Shown: positions 36,639 to 45,480 of the stretch, in pieces
Layout of the letters: each line of letters opens with the position of its first letter
Position numbering within the stretch: position 1 is the stretch's first letter
Assembly: GCA_964404895.1 (NCBI GenBank)
Contig: CAYOLV010000001.1
Span: 682,001 to 746,000 of the forward strand
DNA from: JBGSUZ01 sp964404895
GTDB taxonomy: Bacteria; Bacillota; Clostridia; Peptostreptococcales; Acidaminobacteraceae
Direction of reading: 5' to 3'
DNA: 64,000 bases
Notes under the pieces: generated by a model
Database searches by the model: none
What the model was told of the DNA's origin: nothing
What the model saw: the letters and a program-made list of their open reading frames with translations, nothing else
Made by a program: the position numbers and the translations under genes

Positions 36639-37885
36639 ATTTGCATCGGGATAGACAGGGTAAAGCTAGTTCCTGCCCCAAGTTCAGAGTTTAATTCGAT
36701 GGTGACTCCAATTTGCTCGGAGATGGCTTTGAGAAGGCTGAGTCCTATGCCGCTGCCGTCTACATCGCCTGCTCTGACCTGAGGGCTTCTGTAGAAGCGT
36801 TCGAAAATAAATGGCTGATCTTCTTTGGAAATGCCAATACCGTTGTCTGTAACTGTTAAAATAACGTATCTGCCTTTCGTTGCAGCGGTTAATGAAATTT
36901 GATTGTGGGCAGAGGTATATTTAAAAGCATTTTCAAGTAGGATACTCACCATACGTTTTACCTTAGGTAAATCCCAATTGACGCGTTGGTCAATTGGAAG
37001 CTTTTCCACCGTAAACTGTTTTTCTTGGAATTCCGCAAGGTCGTCGTAGTAACTGGAAAAATCGCTGAGAAAATCGTTGACCTGAGCCTCTGTGGGATTG
37101 ACTGCAGAGATCAAATCCAGTTTGGACAGTTGGAGAAGGTCGTTGGTGAGCTTTTCTAAGTTTTTAATCTCAGTCATCATTTGTGACAGTGAACTGAGAT
37201 GGGTTTCTACGGCATCTGTTTGGGACTTGGAAACCAATTCTAATTTGCCCTGCAATATGGCTAGGGGAGTTCTCATCTCATGGGAGGCGTCTTGAACAAA
37301 GCGTACTTGTTCATTGAAATTTTTCTCAATGGGACGCATAGTGCGTTTTGCCATTAAGTACCCAATCAGACTGGAGAAGATAATGAGTAAAATTGAACTC
37401 ATTAGCAATGCCTCCAGCAAATTTCCCTTGGAGTGGATTAGATTGTCTACATTTGATATAAATTTATAGGTATAACCGCTTTGAGAATCTTTTACGACAA
37501 TACCCCGATAATGTGAACCATCAAAAGTAAAGACTTGTATGGATATAGGATCCTCATATTCTAAGACAGGCAGTATCTCTTTGTCAAAGAAGGGATTAGG
37601 ATTGACATATTGCACTTCATCGCCTAGATAAACGAGCATAATCATATTTCTGGAAACGGGGGGTGGCATTTTCTCAAAAATGTCTTTAGGGTTTAGGAAG
37701 TCTGGTTTCTTTTCCAATTGTATAATTTGCTCGAACAACTGACGATCTGTACTATTGAACAAGGTGGCGTTATAAATGCCCATGACCACAACGCTGAAAC
37801 AAATCAGCACAAAGGAGACAATCAGGGTGTTGAACAACCAAATTTTATGGGAGGTCTTTCGGATCAATGGATTAGGCGTTGCCAT
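36623..37885 (-). CDS. Sensor histidine kinase
   Basis: 420 residues. Membrane segments at about 17-38 and 158-178 flank an extracellular sensor of about 120 residues of no recognised family. HisKA contains the phospho-acceptor H202 in DASHEMRTP. HATPase_c shows N box ENAFKYTS, G1 DNGIGISKEDQPFIFERFYR and G2 GSGIGLSLLK. It autophosphorylates and passes the phosphate to the regulator encoded just upstream, whose gene it overlaps by 14 bp. No obvious target operon is adjacent, so the signal is unknown. Confidence 0.95.
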   Translation of the reverse strand: MATPNPLIRKTSHKIWLFNTLIVSFVLICFSVVVMGIYNATLFNSTDRQLFEQIIQLEKKPDFLNPKDIFEKMPPPVSRNMIMLVYLGDEVQYVNPNPFFDKEILPVLEYEDPISIQVFTFDGSHYRGIVVKDSQSGYTYKFISNVDNLIHSKGNLLEALLMSSILLIIFSSLIGYLMAKRTMRPIEKNFNEQVRFVQDASHEMRTPLAILQGKLELVSKSQTDAVETHLSSLSQMMTEIKNLEKLTNDLLQLSKLDLISAVNPTEAQVNDFLSDFSSYYDDLAEFQEKQFTVEKLPIDQRVNWDLPKVKRMVSILLENAFKYTSAHNQISLTAATKGRYVILTVTDNGIGISKEDQPFIFERFYRSPQVRAGDVDGSGIGLSLLKAISEQIGVTIELNSELGAGTSFTLSIPMQIKKSL

Positions 37886-38570
37886 TTTCTGAGTTGCCCC
37901 TTTCTTCCAGTACGTAGCCCATACCTCGGCGCGTAATCAAATACTTGTCATAGCCATAAGGCGCCAATTGTTTTCTGAGCCTAGAAATATAAACTTCAAC
38001 AATTTCAACAGAGGCGTCTGAATCCATACCGCAAATGCGGTCGAAAATTTGTTCCTTAAATAGAAGGGTACCTTTGTTTGCGACAAAATATTCGAGTAAA
38101 TGGTAACTTTTCTCGTTAAGCTCTAAAACTTCTCCCTCGATGGAAGCTGTTTTGGTACGCTGATCCAATTTTAAATTGAGAAAGACTGGGGTATTGGAGT
38201 CATGAATTTTGCCTAGATTCTTTAAAATTCGCAGAATTCGAACTTTTAATTCTTCTATGAAGAAGGGCTTTGTCAAATAGTCTTGTGCCCCAAGGTCAAA
38301 GGCTAACAGTTTCTCGTCCAGAGCTTCTTTTGCGGTAAGGACAATGACCCCGATTTGGGGAATTCGATCTTGAACGGCTTTAAGAATCCTTAGGCCGTCG
38401 CCGTCTGGCAGCATGAGGTCTAAAATAATAATGTCGTATTCTGCCGCGCTGAGGTGAAGGGAAGCGTCTGTGACGGAATAGACTGGGGTAATCGAAAAGC
38501 TGTCTCCTAAATAACTGATTACATTTTCACTGATTTTTATATTATCTTCTACGAGAAGCACGTTAAACAT
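37872..38570 (-). CDS. OmpR/PhoB-family response regulator
   Basis: 232 residues. The receiver domain (1-115) has acidic E8/D9, phospho-acceptor D51 in ILDLMLPDGDG, T79 and K101 in YLTKPF. A winged-helix effector (about 130-225) has LNEKSYHLLEYF, the recognition-helix region VEIVEVYISRLRKQL and the wing ITRRGMGYVL. Preceded by a ribosome-binding site AAAGGAG and by a promoter with tandem palindromes immediately upstream, so autoregulation is likely. Cotranscribed with the kinase gene. Confidence 0.95.
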   Translation of the reverse strand: MFNVLLVEDNIKISENVISYLGDSFSITPVYSVTDASLHLSAAEYDIIILDLMLPDGDGLRILKAVQDRIPQIGVIVLTAKEALDEKLLAFDLGAQDYLTKPFFIEELKVRILRILKNLGKIHDSNTPVFLNLKLDQRTKTASIEGEVLELNEKSYHLLEYFVANKGTLLFKEQIFDRICGMDSDASVEIVEVYISRLRKQLAPYGYDKYLITRRGMGYVLEERGNSENGNA

Positions 38571-38592
38571 AAAGGACTCCTTTCCATAATTA

Positions 38593-38621
38593 ATACTATT
38601 TTACCCGAAGAGACTGAACAA
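38593..38621 (-). promoter_or_regulatory. Promoter of the two-component operon
   Basis: Minus-strand TTGTTC (38616-38621), a 17-bp spacer and TAGTAT (38593-38598) lie upstream of the response-regulator gene. A perfect 20-bp palindrome begins 4 bp upstream of the -35 box. Confidence 0.55.
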
Positions 38622-38624
38622 TAG

Positions 38625-38664
38625 CTGTATTTTATAAAATACAGGCTGTATTTTTCGAAATATA
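38625..38664. promoter_or_regulatory. Tandem operator-like palindromes
   Basis: A perfect 20-bp palindrome, CTGTATTTTATAAAATACAG, at 38625-38644 is followed after one base by a degenerate copy, CTGTATTTTTCGAAATATA. The copies are phased 21 bp apart, two helical turns. The site lies between the divergent two-component and glnS promoters, so it could act on both. Confidence 0.55.
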
Positions 38665-38690
38665 AAATGAATTTTAAAAATCCACCCCGC

Positions 38691-38719
38691 TTGACGAAAG
38701 GTAAAAGTTCTGATAATCT
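38691..38719 (+). promoter_or_regulatory. Promoter of the T-box/glnS transcript
   Basis: TTGACG (38691-38696), a 17-bp spacer and TAATCT (38714-38719) lie about 30 bp before the first recognisable T-box stem I element. Confidence 0.55.
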
Positions 38720-38749
38720 TATTTAAAATTATGTTAGGTTTCTACCCAA

Positions 38750-39024
38750 CACATATAGGATTGCTATGAAAAGAAGAGTAGGTGGACTTTCCTCGTGGAA
38801 AGTGTTTTTTATTAGAGAGCCTCGGCAGGTGAAAAGAGGTAAAAGACAACCATTGAAACAAGACTTGGAGCATTTTGCCGGATGACGCACAGCGTTTTTT
38901 AAAATCTGATGGCAATACGGGTTGGTCTGCGTTATAAGACTCATCAAGAACCAACTGAGGTGGCACCGCGAATTCAACTCTCGTCCTCAAGACATCATCG
39001 TCTTGAAGATCGGGAGTTTTTTTA
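38750..39024 (+). promoter_or_regulatory. T-box riboswitch (tRNA-Gln sensing) with terminator
   Basis: Stem I landmarks are all present: GAAGAGTA (about 38774), AGAGAGCC (about 38813) and the GGTGAAAAGAGG loop (about 38828). The specifier CAA (Gln) is at 38859-38861, placed just before GACTTGGAGC as in known leaders. The T-box AACTGAGGTGGCACCGCG is at 38953-38970, with bulge UGGC to pair with the tRNA acceptor end. The terminator stem (38978-39017, loop ATCATC) ends in seven T. Uncharged tRNA-Gln should stabilise the antiterminator and allow glnS transcription. Confidence 0.92.
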
Positions 39025-39039
39025 CGTGAAACCAAAAGT

Positions 39040-39142
39040 CAACCCATTAAAATCCAATTGAATGAGGCGGTTTACCGACTCAAGCAATTGGATTTTAATG
39101 GGTTGCAAAGTCGCGAAAGCGACAAGGTTGACGAAGTCAACC
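39040..39142 (+). repeat. Cluster of three hairpins between the T-box and glnS
   Basis: Perfect 21-bp inverted arms (39040-39060 and 39085-39105) enclose a second stem, TGAG-g-CGG-ttta-CCG-a-CTCA. Two small hairpins follow: GTCGC-GAAA-GCGAC (39110-39123) and GGTTGAC-GAA-GTCAACC (39126-39142), the latter followed by GAGTTTTGTTTT. It may be a mobile palindromic element or a second attenuator. Confidence 0.75.
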
Positions 39143-39221
39143 GAGTTTTGTTTTCATAACCACTCATCAAATAATACTAATTTAATTATTTCATCCATAA
39201 TATTAAAAAGGAGGATTCAAA

Positions 39222-40922
39222 ATGAACAAAAACACACCAGAAACAGAAATCGTTAACGAATCAACAGCTGAGAATTTTTTGCATAGAATCGTAGAAGAGG
39301 ACTTAAAAAATCAAGTGTATTCCAGAGATATCTGCACAAGGTTCCCGCCAGAACCTAACGGTTACCTTCATATTGGTAGTGTTTACGCCATTAACATCAG
39401 TCATACAGTGGCAAAAAAATACAATGGGCACTTCAATTTAAGATTCGACGACACCAATCCTCTAAAGGAAGATATTGAGTATGTAAATGCCATCATTAGC
39501 GATATGCGGTGGATGGGATTCCTTGAAGAAGACCGTATTTTTTACGGGTCGGACTACTCAGAAAAATTCTATGAATGTGCTGTGAAACTCATTAACAAAG
39601 GCTTGGCTTATGTTTGCCATTTAAATCAAGAAGACATGAGAGAATATAGAGGGACTTTGACTGAACCTGGAAAAAATAGCCCTTATAGAGAGAGAAGCGT
39701 TGAAGAAAACTTAGACTTATTCGAGAGAATGAGAAAGGGTGAATTCCCTGCAGGAACTTGTGTCCTCAGAGCAAAAATTGACATGAGCTCGTCTAACCTC
39801 AATATGAGAGACCCAGTAATTTATAGAATTATGTTTGAAACCCATTATAGAACTGGAGACACGTGGTGCATTTACCCGATGTACGACTATGCACATCCAC
39901 TTCAAGATGCCATTGAAGGTGTGACTCATTCTCTTTGCTCCATTGAATTTAAAAATCACAGACCTCTTTATGAGTGGGTTCTTGAAGCTGTAGAATGGCC
40001 TGAACCGCCTAAACAAAGAGAGTTTGGCCGTTTGAATTTAACAGGGGTTGTCACCAGTAAACGTTACTTGAAAGAATTAGTCTTTGGTAATTTCGTAGAT
40101 GGTTGGGACGATCCTAGACTTTCTACTATTAGAGGTTTGAGAAGAAGAGGTTTTACTGCAGATAGCATTAAAAACTTTATTGAAGGCAGCGGTATTTCAA
40201 GAGATCAAAGCACGGTGGACATTTCTCTCTTGGCGCACTATCTCAGAGAAGACCTTAAGGCGAAAGTACCTGCACTCATGACGGTACTGGATCCTCTCAA
40301 AGTTGTTATTACCAATTATCCAGAAGGTGAATTGGAATATTTGGAAATTGAAAACAATCCAGAAAATCCAGAAGTGGGAACGAGAAAAGTACCTTTTGGG
40401 AGAGAGATTTTCATCGAGAAAGAAGATTTCATGGAAGAACCTATGAAGGGCTTTAAACGATTGATTCCGAATGAAGAAGTGCGTCTTAAAGGGGCATACT
40501 TTATTAAATGTGAAGAAGTTATTAAAGATGCAAATGGTGAAGTGGTTGAACTGAGATGTACCTATGACCCTGAAACTAAAAGCGGTTCAGGTTTCACAGG
40601 CAGAAAAGTTAAAGGAACCATTCACTGGGTCAGTGCAACAGAAGGCGTTCCTGTAACAGTGAATATTTATGAGAATCTCTTTGAAGATGACCATATTGCG
40701 AAAAATCCTGATTTGACATGGGAAGAAAAAATCAATCCAAATTCTTTGGTGGTTCTTAAAAACTGTGTGGCAGAGCCTTTCATTAAGTCTGCTGAAAAGG
40801 AAGATAAATTCCAGTTCTTGAGACATGGCTACTTTACAGTAGATTCCAAACACAGTACACCGGAAAAGATTGTTCTTAATCGCATTGTGGCACTGAAGGA
40901 TTCATGGAAAAAGGGTCAATAA
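39222..40922 (+). CDS. glnS: Glutaminyl-tRNA synthetase
   Basis: 566 residues, class I synthetase of the GlnRS type. HIGH motif in FPPEPNGYLHIGS, KMSKS-like motif in VVTSKRYLKEL. GlnRS-specific blocks include REYRGTLTEPGKNSPYRER and GWDDPRLSTIRGLRRRG, and a full C-terminal beta-barrel anticodon domain is present. Charges tRNA-Gln directly; many Clostridia have it, while Bacillus uses the GatCAB route. GGAGG precedes ATG 39222. Controlled by the upstream T-box and apparently cotranscribed with rlmN, which starts 1 bp after the stop. Confidence 0.96.
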   Translation: MNKNTPETEIVNESTAENFLHRIVEEDLKNQVYSRDICTRFPPEPNGYLHIGSVYAINISHTVAKKYNGHFNLRFDDTNPLKEDIEYVNAIISDMRWMGFLEEDRIFYGSDYSEKFYECAVKLINKGLAYVCHLNQEDMREYRGTLTEPGKNSPYRERSVEENLDLFERMRKGEFPAGTCVLRAKIDMSSSNLNMRDPVIYRIMFETHYRTGDTWCIYPMYDYAHPLQDAIEGVTHSLCSIEFKNHRPLYEWVLEAVEWPEPPKQREFGRLNLTGVVTSKRYLKELVFGNFVDGWDDPRLSTIRGLRRRGFTADSIKNFIEGSGISRDQSTVDISLLAHYLREDLKAKVPALMTVLDPLKVVITNYPEGELEYLEIENNPENPEVGTRKVPFGREIFIEKEDFMEEPMKGFKRLIPNEEVRLKGAYFIKCEEVIKDANGEVVELRCTYDPETKSGSGFTGRKVKGTIHWVSATEGVPVTVNIYENLFEDDHIAKNPDLTWEEKINPNSLVVLKNCVAEPFIKSAEKEDKFQFLRHGYFTVDSKHSTPEKIVLNRIVALKDSWKKGQ

Positions 40923-40923
40923 A

Positions 40924-41967
40924 ATGAGTGAAAAAATTGAATTGCGTGGACAGACGATAGAGTCCTTAGAGGGTTTGTGTCAGAAAGTGGGCATTTCTAA
41001 GTTCAGAGCCAAACAAATTTTTAAATGGGTGAATAAAGGGGTCAAAAACTTTGAAGAAATGACTGACTTGTCAAAAGACCTGAGAAAAACCCTAGAAGAA
41101 TACGCTTATGTGTATTCAGGTGAAATTTTACAAGTATTAGAATCAGAGACAGACGGCACTAGAAAATATCTTTTCAAATTGAGAGATGGCAACGTCATTG
41201 AGTCGGTGCTCATGCGTTATAAGCACGGGAATTCTGTATGTGTCTCTACTCAAGTAGGCTGTAAAATGGGCTGTACTTTCTGCGCCTCAACTTTAGGGGG
41301 CATGGTGAGAGATTTGACCGCGGGAGAAATCCTCGGTCAGATTTTAGACATTCAAAACCATATTGGGGATCGAATTTCCAATGTGGTGCTGATGGGCAGC
41401 GGGGAGCCCCTAGACAATTTTGATGAGGTGGTCAAGTTCATTGAAGTTGTCAATCACAAGGACGGGCTCAATATTTCTCAAAGACATATGACCCTTTCCT
41501 CTTGTGGGATTGTGCCTCAAATTTATGCCTTGGCAGATTTAAAGCTTCAAATCACTCTAGCCATATCCCTTCATAGTGCTGAGAATGAAGAACGCTCTGA
41601 GTTGATGCCTATAAACCGCAGCTATCCAATTGAAAAGCTTTTAGAAGCCTGCGACTACTATACAGAGAAAACAGGACGAAGAATTACCTATGAATACGCT
41701 TTGATTCTTGGTAAAAATGACAAGGAAGAAAGGGCAAGAGCCTTAGCAAAACGCCTTAAGGGCAAGCTCTGCCACGTCAACCTAATCCCGATAAACGACG
41801 TCAAAGAAAGAAACTACAAAGCTTCTGACAATGGATCGATCGAACGGTTCAAAAATATATTGAAGCAGTCGGGTATAGAAACAACAGTCCGAAGAGAGCT
41901 TGGAAGCGATATTAACGCCGCTTGCGGTCAGCTCAGAAAGTCTCATATGGACGAAGTGAAGAGTTAG
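40924..41967 (+). CDS. rlmN: 23S rRNA (adenine-2503-C2)/tRNA methyltransferase RlmN
   Basis: 347 residues, radical SAM. The 4Fe-4S cysteines C113, C117, C120 are in GCKMGCTFCAS. The methyl-carrying cysteine near the C-terminus is C334 in NAACGQLRKSH. SGEPLDNFD supplies AdoMet contacts. It methylates C2 of A2503 in 23S rRNA and A37 of some tRNAs, which aids fidelity. RlmN rather than the resistance enzyme Cfr is likely, given the chromosomal position in a housekeeping operon. Starts 1 bp after glnS. Confidence 0.93.
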   Translation: MSEKIELRGQTIESLEGLCQKVGISKFRAKQIFKWVNKGVKNFEEMTDLSKDLRKTLEEYAYVYSGEILQVLESETDGTRKYLFKLRDGNVIESVLMRYKHGNSVCVSTQVGCKMGCTFCASTLGGMVRDLTAGEILGQILDIQNHIGDRISNVVLMGSGEPLDNFDEVVKFIEVVNHKDGLNISQRHMTLSSCGIVPQIYALADLKLQITLAISLHSAENEERSELMPINRSYPIEKLLEACDYYTEKTGRRITYEYALILGKNDKEERARALAKRLKGKLCHVNLIPINDVKERNYKASDNGSIERFKNILKQSGIETTVRRELGSDINAACGQLRKSHMDEVKS

Positions 41968-41976
41968 GAGCAAAAT

Positions 41977-42777
41977 ATGTATAAATTAATCGCTGTCGAT
42001 ATGGATGGCACTTTGTTAAATCATAAAAAGGAAATATCTCTTGGTAACCAAAAGGCGATTGCGGCGGCTAAGGCACAAGGTAAGAATGTCGTTATCGCCA
42101 CGGGAAGACCTCTTGTAGGCATTAAACGCTATCTAGAACAGTTGAACATGGTGACCGATCAGGATTATGTGATCGCATTCAATGGTGCCCTTGTACAGAC
42201 CGCTGAGACGGGTCGTGTCGTTTATATGAAGACTTTGGCATGGCAAGATTATCAAGATCTTTATGAGGTCAGCAAGAAATTAGGTGTCCATATACACGCA
42301 CTTACAGAACGTCATGTAACGACTCCTGTACCTAACCCCTATACAGACGTGGAAGCGGAGATCAATTTGATTGAAACAGAAATTCTGCCTGTAGGAGAAG
42401 TACCGAAGGATTACACCATTGTTAAAGTCATGTTTGTAGACGAATCTGAAAAGCTAGATGCAGCATTTGAAGAATTGCCACTCTGGGTACTTGAAAAATA
42501 CACCATCGTGAGAAGTGCAGAAATCTTTTTAGAGTTTTTAGACAGAAGTGTCAATAAGGGCACTGGTGTTGCGGCAGTTGCTAAAGAAATGGGTATTGAA
42601 AAAGAGCAGGTTATTTGTGTAGGCGATGCTGGCAACGACATGGCAATGATTCAATATGCAGGCCTTGGCGTGGCTATGGAAAATGCTTTTGACTATGTGA
42701 AAGAAGCGGCGGATTTCATTACCTTATCAAACGATGCCGATGGTGTGGCTCACGTTATTCAAGAGTATATGCTGTAA
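41977..42777 (+). CDS. Cof-type HAD phosphatase
   Basis: 266 residues, Cof/YidA subfamily (IIB). Motif I DMDGTLLNHKKEIS, motif II in VIATGRP, Lys and motif IV in CVGDAGNDMAMIQYAGLGVAM. These enzymes dephosphorylate sugar phosphates, FMN or PLP with broad specificity; the real substrate is unknown. AGGAG precedes ATG 41977, 9 bp after rlmN. Last gene of the glnS transcript, followed by a strong terminator. Confidence 0.92.
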   Translation: MYKLIAVDMDGTLLNHKKEISLGNQKAIAAAKAQGKNVVIATGRPLVGIKRYLEQLNMVTDQDYVIAFNGALVQTAETGRVVYMKTLAWQDYQDLYEVSKKLGVHIHALTERHVTTPVPNPYTDVEAEINLIETEILPVGEVPKDYTIVKVMFVDESEKLDAAFEELPLWVLEKYTIVRSAEIFLEFLDRSVNKGTGVAAVAKEMGIEKEQVICVGDAGNDMAMIQYAGLGVAMENAFDYVKEAADFITLSNDADGVAHVIQEYML

Positions 42778-42820
42778 ATGACTGTTTTAGAAATTGAATT
42801 TATGAAGATTAAACTCAATA

Positions 42821-42855
42821 AAAAGGCATCTCGCAGTTTGCGAGATGCCTTTTTT
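42821..42855. terminator. Bidirectional terminator
   Basis: AAAAGGCATCTCGCA (42821-42835) and TGCGAGATGCCTTTT (42839-42853) form a perfect 15-bp stem with a 3-nt loop, with A and T tracts on both flanks. It separates the convergent HAD and symporter genes. Confidence 0.93.
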
Positions 42856-42878
42856 AAGTGAGTCTTTAACTCAATAAA

Positions 42879-44390
42879 TTATACGGTTTTCTTACCTTTT
42901 TCAGCTTCTTTAAGAGCATCGAGCTGAGGTTGGTAAGAACGTTTTGCAATTGTTTCCCAAAGCTCTGCACCTTTAATGCCAATTCTAGATGGGATAAAGA
43001 CTGGATCGAGGCCCATTTTCTTTTGAGCTTCATAGTCTTTAAGAGTTGCAATTGCAGGTTTTGTGAGGAGTAAGATAACAATGACGTTGAACCAAGCCAT
43101 TGCACCTACGCCAGCAGAACCAAAGTTCCAAACTACGTCCGCTGACATGATAGAACCGATGAATACCATAGCAACGATACCAAATCTAGATAATTGTGTA
43201 CATAATTTGTGAGCAGTGCTGCCTTGATTGTTTTTAAATAAGTACGCTACGTTTGAATCTGAGTAGAAAGCATATGCCAATACAGTTGTAAATGTGAAGA
43301 AGAGAAGTGCGATTGCAACGAATCCGCCACCAACACCTGGCAAGAATGTATTTACAGCTGTTTGAGTGAAGTTACCTTTTTCGATACCAGGAATTAACTC
43401 AGTGATGAAACCAGATTGATCAAGGTTCATTACGTTGTAAGAACCAGTTGAAAGAATCATGATAGCTGTAGCTGTACAAACGAAGAGTGTATCAACATAA
43501 ACTGAGAATGCTTGTACCAAGCCTTGTTTAGCTGGGTGAGAAACTTCTGCAGCACCAGCCGCTTGAGCGCCAGTACCTTGACCAGCTTCGTTTGAGAAGA
43601 TACCTCTTTTAACACCCCATGCTACAGCTTGACCAAAGATTGCGCCATATACTGCGTTCATGTTGAAAGCTGAGCTGAAGATTAAACCAAAGACTTCAGG
43701 AATCTTAGCGAAGTTTACGAAGAGGATGATCAATGCCAATGCGATGTAACCAATCGCCATGAAAGGTACAATCATTTCAGCAGATTTTGCAATTCTACGA
43801 CCACCGCCGAAAACAACGAATGCAGTAAATGCTGCGTAAATGGCACCCATGATCCATGGTTGGATACCGAATGCAGCTTGACCTGCTACTGCAAAGGAGT
43901 TTGTTTGAATACCTGGGAGTAAGATACCACATGAAACAAGAGCGAGGATAGCGAATGCAATACCGAGTGGCTTGCTGTGGAGACCTTTTTCAATGTAGTA
44001 AGCAGGGCCGCCGCGATATTCGCCGTTAACTTCTTCTTTCCAAACTTGAGCGAGAGCTGATTCTGCGTAAGCTGAGCCTGCGCCTAAGAATGCAATTGCC
44101 CACATCCAGAATACTGCACCGGGACCGCCGAAGAAGATAGCTGAAGCAACACCGGTGATGTTACCAGTACCTACACGACCGCCAAGAGCCATTGCAAAAC
44201 CTTGGAATGAGGATACGCCGTTTTCTGAACTTTTACCGCTGAATAATTGACCAACCATGTCTTTGATTAAACGTACTTGTGGGAATTTCATGAGGATTGA
44301 GAACCATACGCCTGCTGCGAGGCAAAGGTAAATCATTATTTTTCCCCAGAACAAGTTGTCCAAAAATGCTGATAATTGCAATAAATCCAA
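42879..44390 (-). CDS. alsT: Alanine/glycine:sodium symporter (AGCS family)
   Basis: 503 residues, about 11 membrane segments. AGCS hallmarks are GGRVGTGNITGVASAIFFGGPGA, the SNEAGQGTGAQ block and GGPAYYIEKGL. It imports alanine or glycine (possibly glutamine) with sodium. The start is a TTG at 44390: GGGAGGG lies 7 bp upstream and no ATG in frame preserves the N-terminus. Monocistronic, convergent with the HAD gene. Confidence 0.92.
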   Translation of the reverse strand: MDLLQLSAFLDNLFWGKIMIYLCLAAGVWFSILMKFPQVRLIKDMVGQLFSGKSSENGVSSFQGFAMALGGRVGTGNITGVASAIFFGGPGAVFWMWAIAFLGAGSAYAESALAQVWKEEVNGEYRGGPAYYIEKGLHSKPLGIAFAILALVSCGILLPGIQTNSFAVAGQAAFGIQPWIMGAIYAAFTAFVVFGGGRRIAKSAEMIVPFMAIGYIALALIILFVNFAKIPEVFGLIFSSAFNMNAVYGAIFGQAVAWGVKRGIFSNEAGQGTGAQAAGAAEVSHPAKQGLVQAFSVYVDTLFVCTATAIMILSTGSYNVMNLDQSGFITELIPGIEKGNFTQTAVNTFLPGVGGGFVAIALLFFTFTTVLAYAFYSDSNVAYLFKNNQGSTAHKLCTQLSRFGIVAMVFIGSIMSADVVWNFGSAGVGAMAWFNVIVILLLTKPAIATLKDYEAQKKMGLDPVFIPSRIGIKGAELWETIAKRSYQPQLDALKEAEKGKKTV

Positions 44391-44607
44391 AGTAAACCCT
44401 CCCTTTTGAGTTGTTTCCCTAACCTAGTAAATGAGTGCGTGTATTCGTTAGGGTTAAAAAAATAGTAACATCCAAAAGGGCAAATGTCAAATAATCGTAA
44501 CAAAATACGCAAATAATCTTTTTTATATTAATAGATAGCAATAAAATGCATTACTTACCATTGTTTGTGTTATTTCCTTAACATATAATTATTTCAGTGA
44601 AAATAAA

Positions 44608-44647
44608 ATAATCCCTCTGAAAAATGAAATATTTTCAGAGGGATTAT
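44608..44647 (-). terminator. Terminator after the SIMPL gene
   Basis: ATAATCCCTCTGAAAA (44608-44623) pairs with ATTTTCAGAGGGATTAT (44631-44647). The minus strand continues T-rich. Confidence 0.88.
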
Positions 44648-44660
44648 GCATTTATCAAAA

Positions 44661-45401
44661 TTATTTAACTTCGAAAGAACAAGTTACAACGGCGGTAATT
44701 TCTTTGTCTAGAGAGGAAGTATCATTAATGCCTGAGTCAGATACCTCAGTACTATAAAGGGGTGTAATCTGGAATACCCCCATTTTAGCAGATTTTAGCT
44801 TGCCAATCTTACTGCCAGTGTTAGTAGAAATTTGTTCAGCACGCATTTTGGCATCTTTTGTAGCTTCAGCCAACATACTCACTTTTAGATCAGCAATTTT
44901 AGTGTAATAATATTGTGGCATATTGGATTGGAATTCCACACCTTGCTGAATCAGTTCTGTAATATCCCTAGAAAGCTGTGTAATTTCTTCAACTTTGTCT
45001 GAACGAATTTCGACAGTCTGATTTAAACGGTATGCAATAATATTATTGGTTGTCATGCCATTAAAGTTAGTTTCATAAAGAGGCATGGTATAGATTGAGG
45101 AAACGGTATAGAGTTTAGCGTCAATCCCTTTTTTTGTTAAGTACTTCATGACGATTTCTTTGTCTTTTACAAGCAAATTGTAAGCTTCTTCAGTGGTTGC
45201 AGCTTGTCTGGAATAAGTGCCCTGCCATACGACTAGATCGGATTTAATCTGCTGTTTAGCGGAACCTGTGACGGTAATGCTGTTGTTTCCTTTTACGGCA
45301 ATAATACTGTCAGCTACTTTGTATGTAGAAAATACAATGCCTAAAGTAAAAATCAATACTGCCAAGAGCAATGCGTACGGTTGTAACTTAGCCCCTTCCA
45401 T
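44661..45401 (-). CDS. SIMPL-domain (DUF541) envelope protein
   Basis: 246 residues. A single N-terminal membrane anchor or signal (residues 8-28) is followed by an extracytoplasmic SIMPL domain: ITVTGSAKQQIKSDLVVWQG, then DLKVSMLAEATKDAKMRAEQI and a C-terminal strand ITAVVTCSFEV. SIMPL proteins are periplasmic or surface proteins linked to stress responses, with no defined activity. AAGGAGG 6 bp before ATG 45401 fixes the start; the longer frame (to 45437) lacks a site. Divergent from the SDR gene. Confidence 0.88.
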   Translation of the reverse strand: MEGAKLQPYALLLAVLIFTLGIVFSTYKVADSIIAVKGNNSITVTGSAKQQIKSDLVVWQGTYSRQAATTEEAYNLLVKDKEIVMKYLTKKGIDAKLYTVSSIYTMPLYETNFNGMTTNNIIAYRLNQTVEIRSDKVEEITQLSRDITELIQQGVEFQSNMPQYYYTKIADLKVSMLAEATKDAKMRAEQISTNTGSKIGKLKSAKMGVFQITPLYSTEVSDSGINDTSSLDKEITAVVTCSFEVK

Positions 45402-45480
45402 AAAAGACCTCCTTAGTTTAAGATGAGTATAATACATTATACTTACATTATACGCCGTTCATTTCAAAGGGGAAGGTCAG

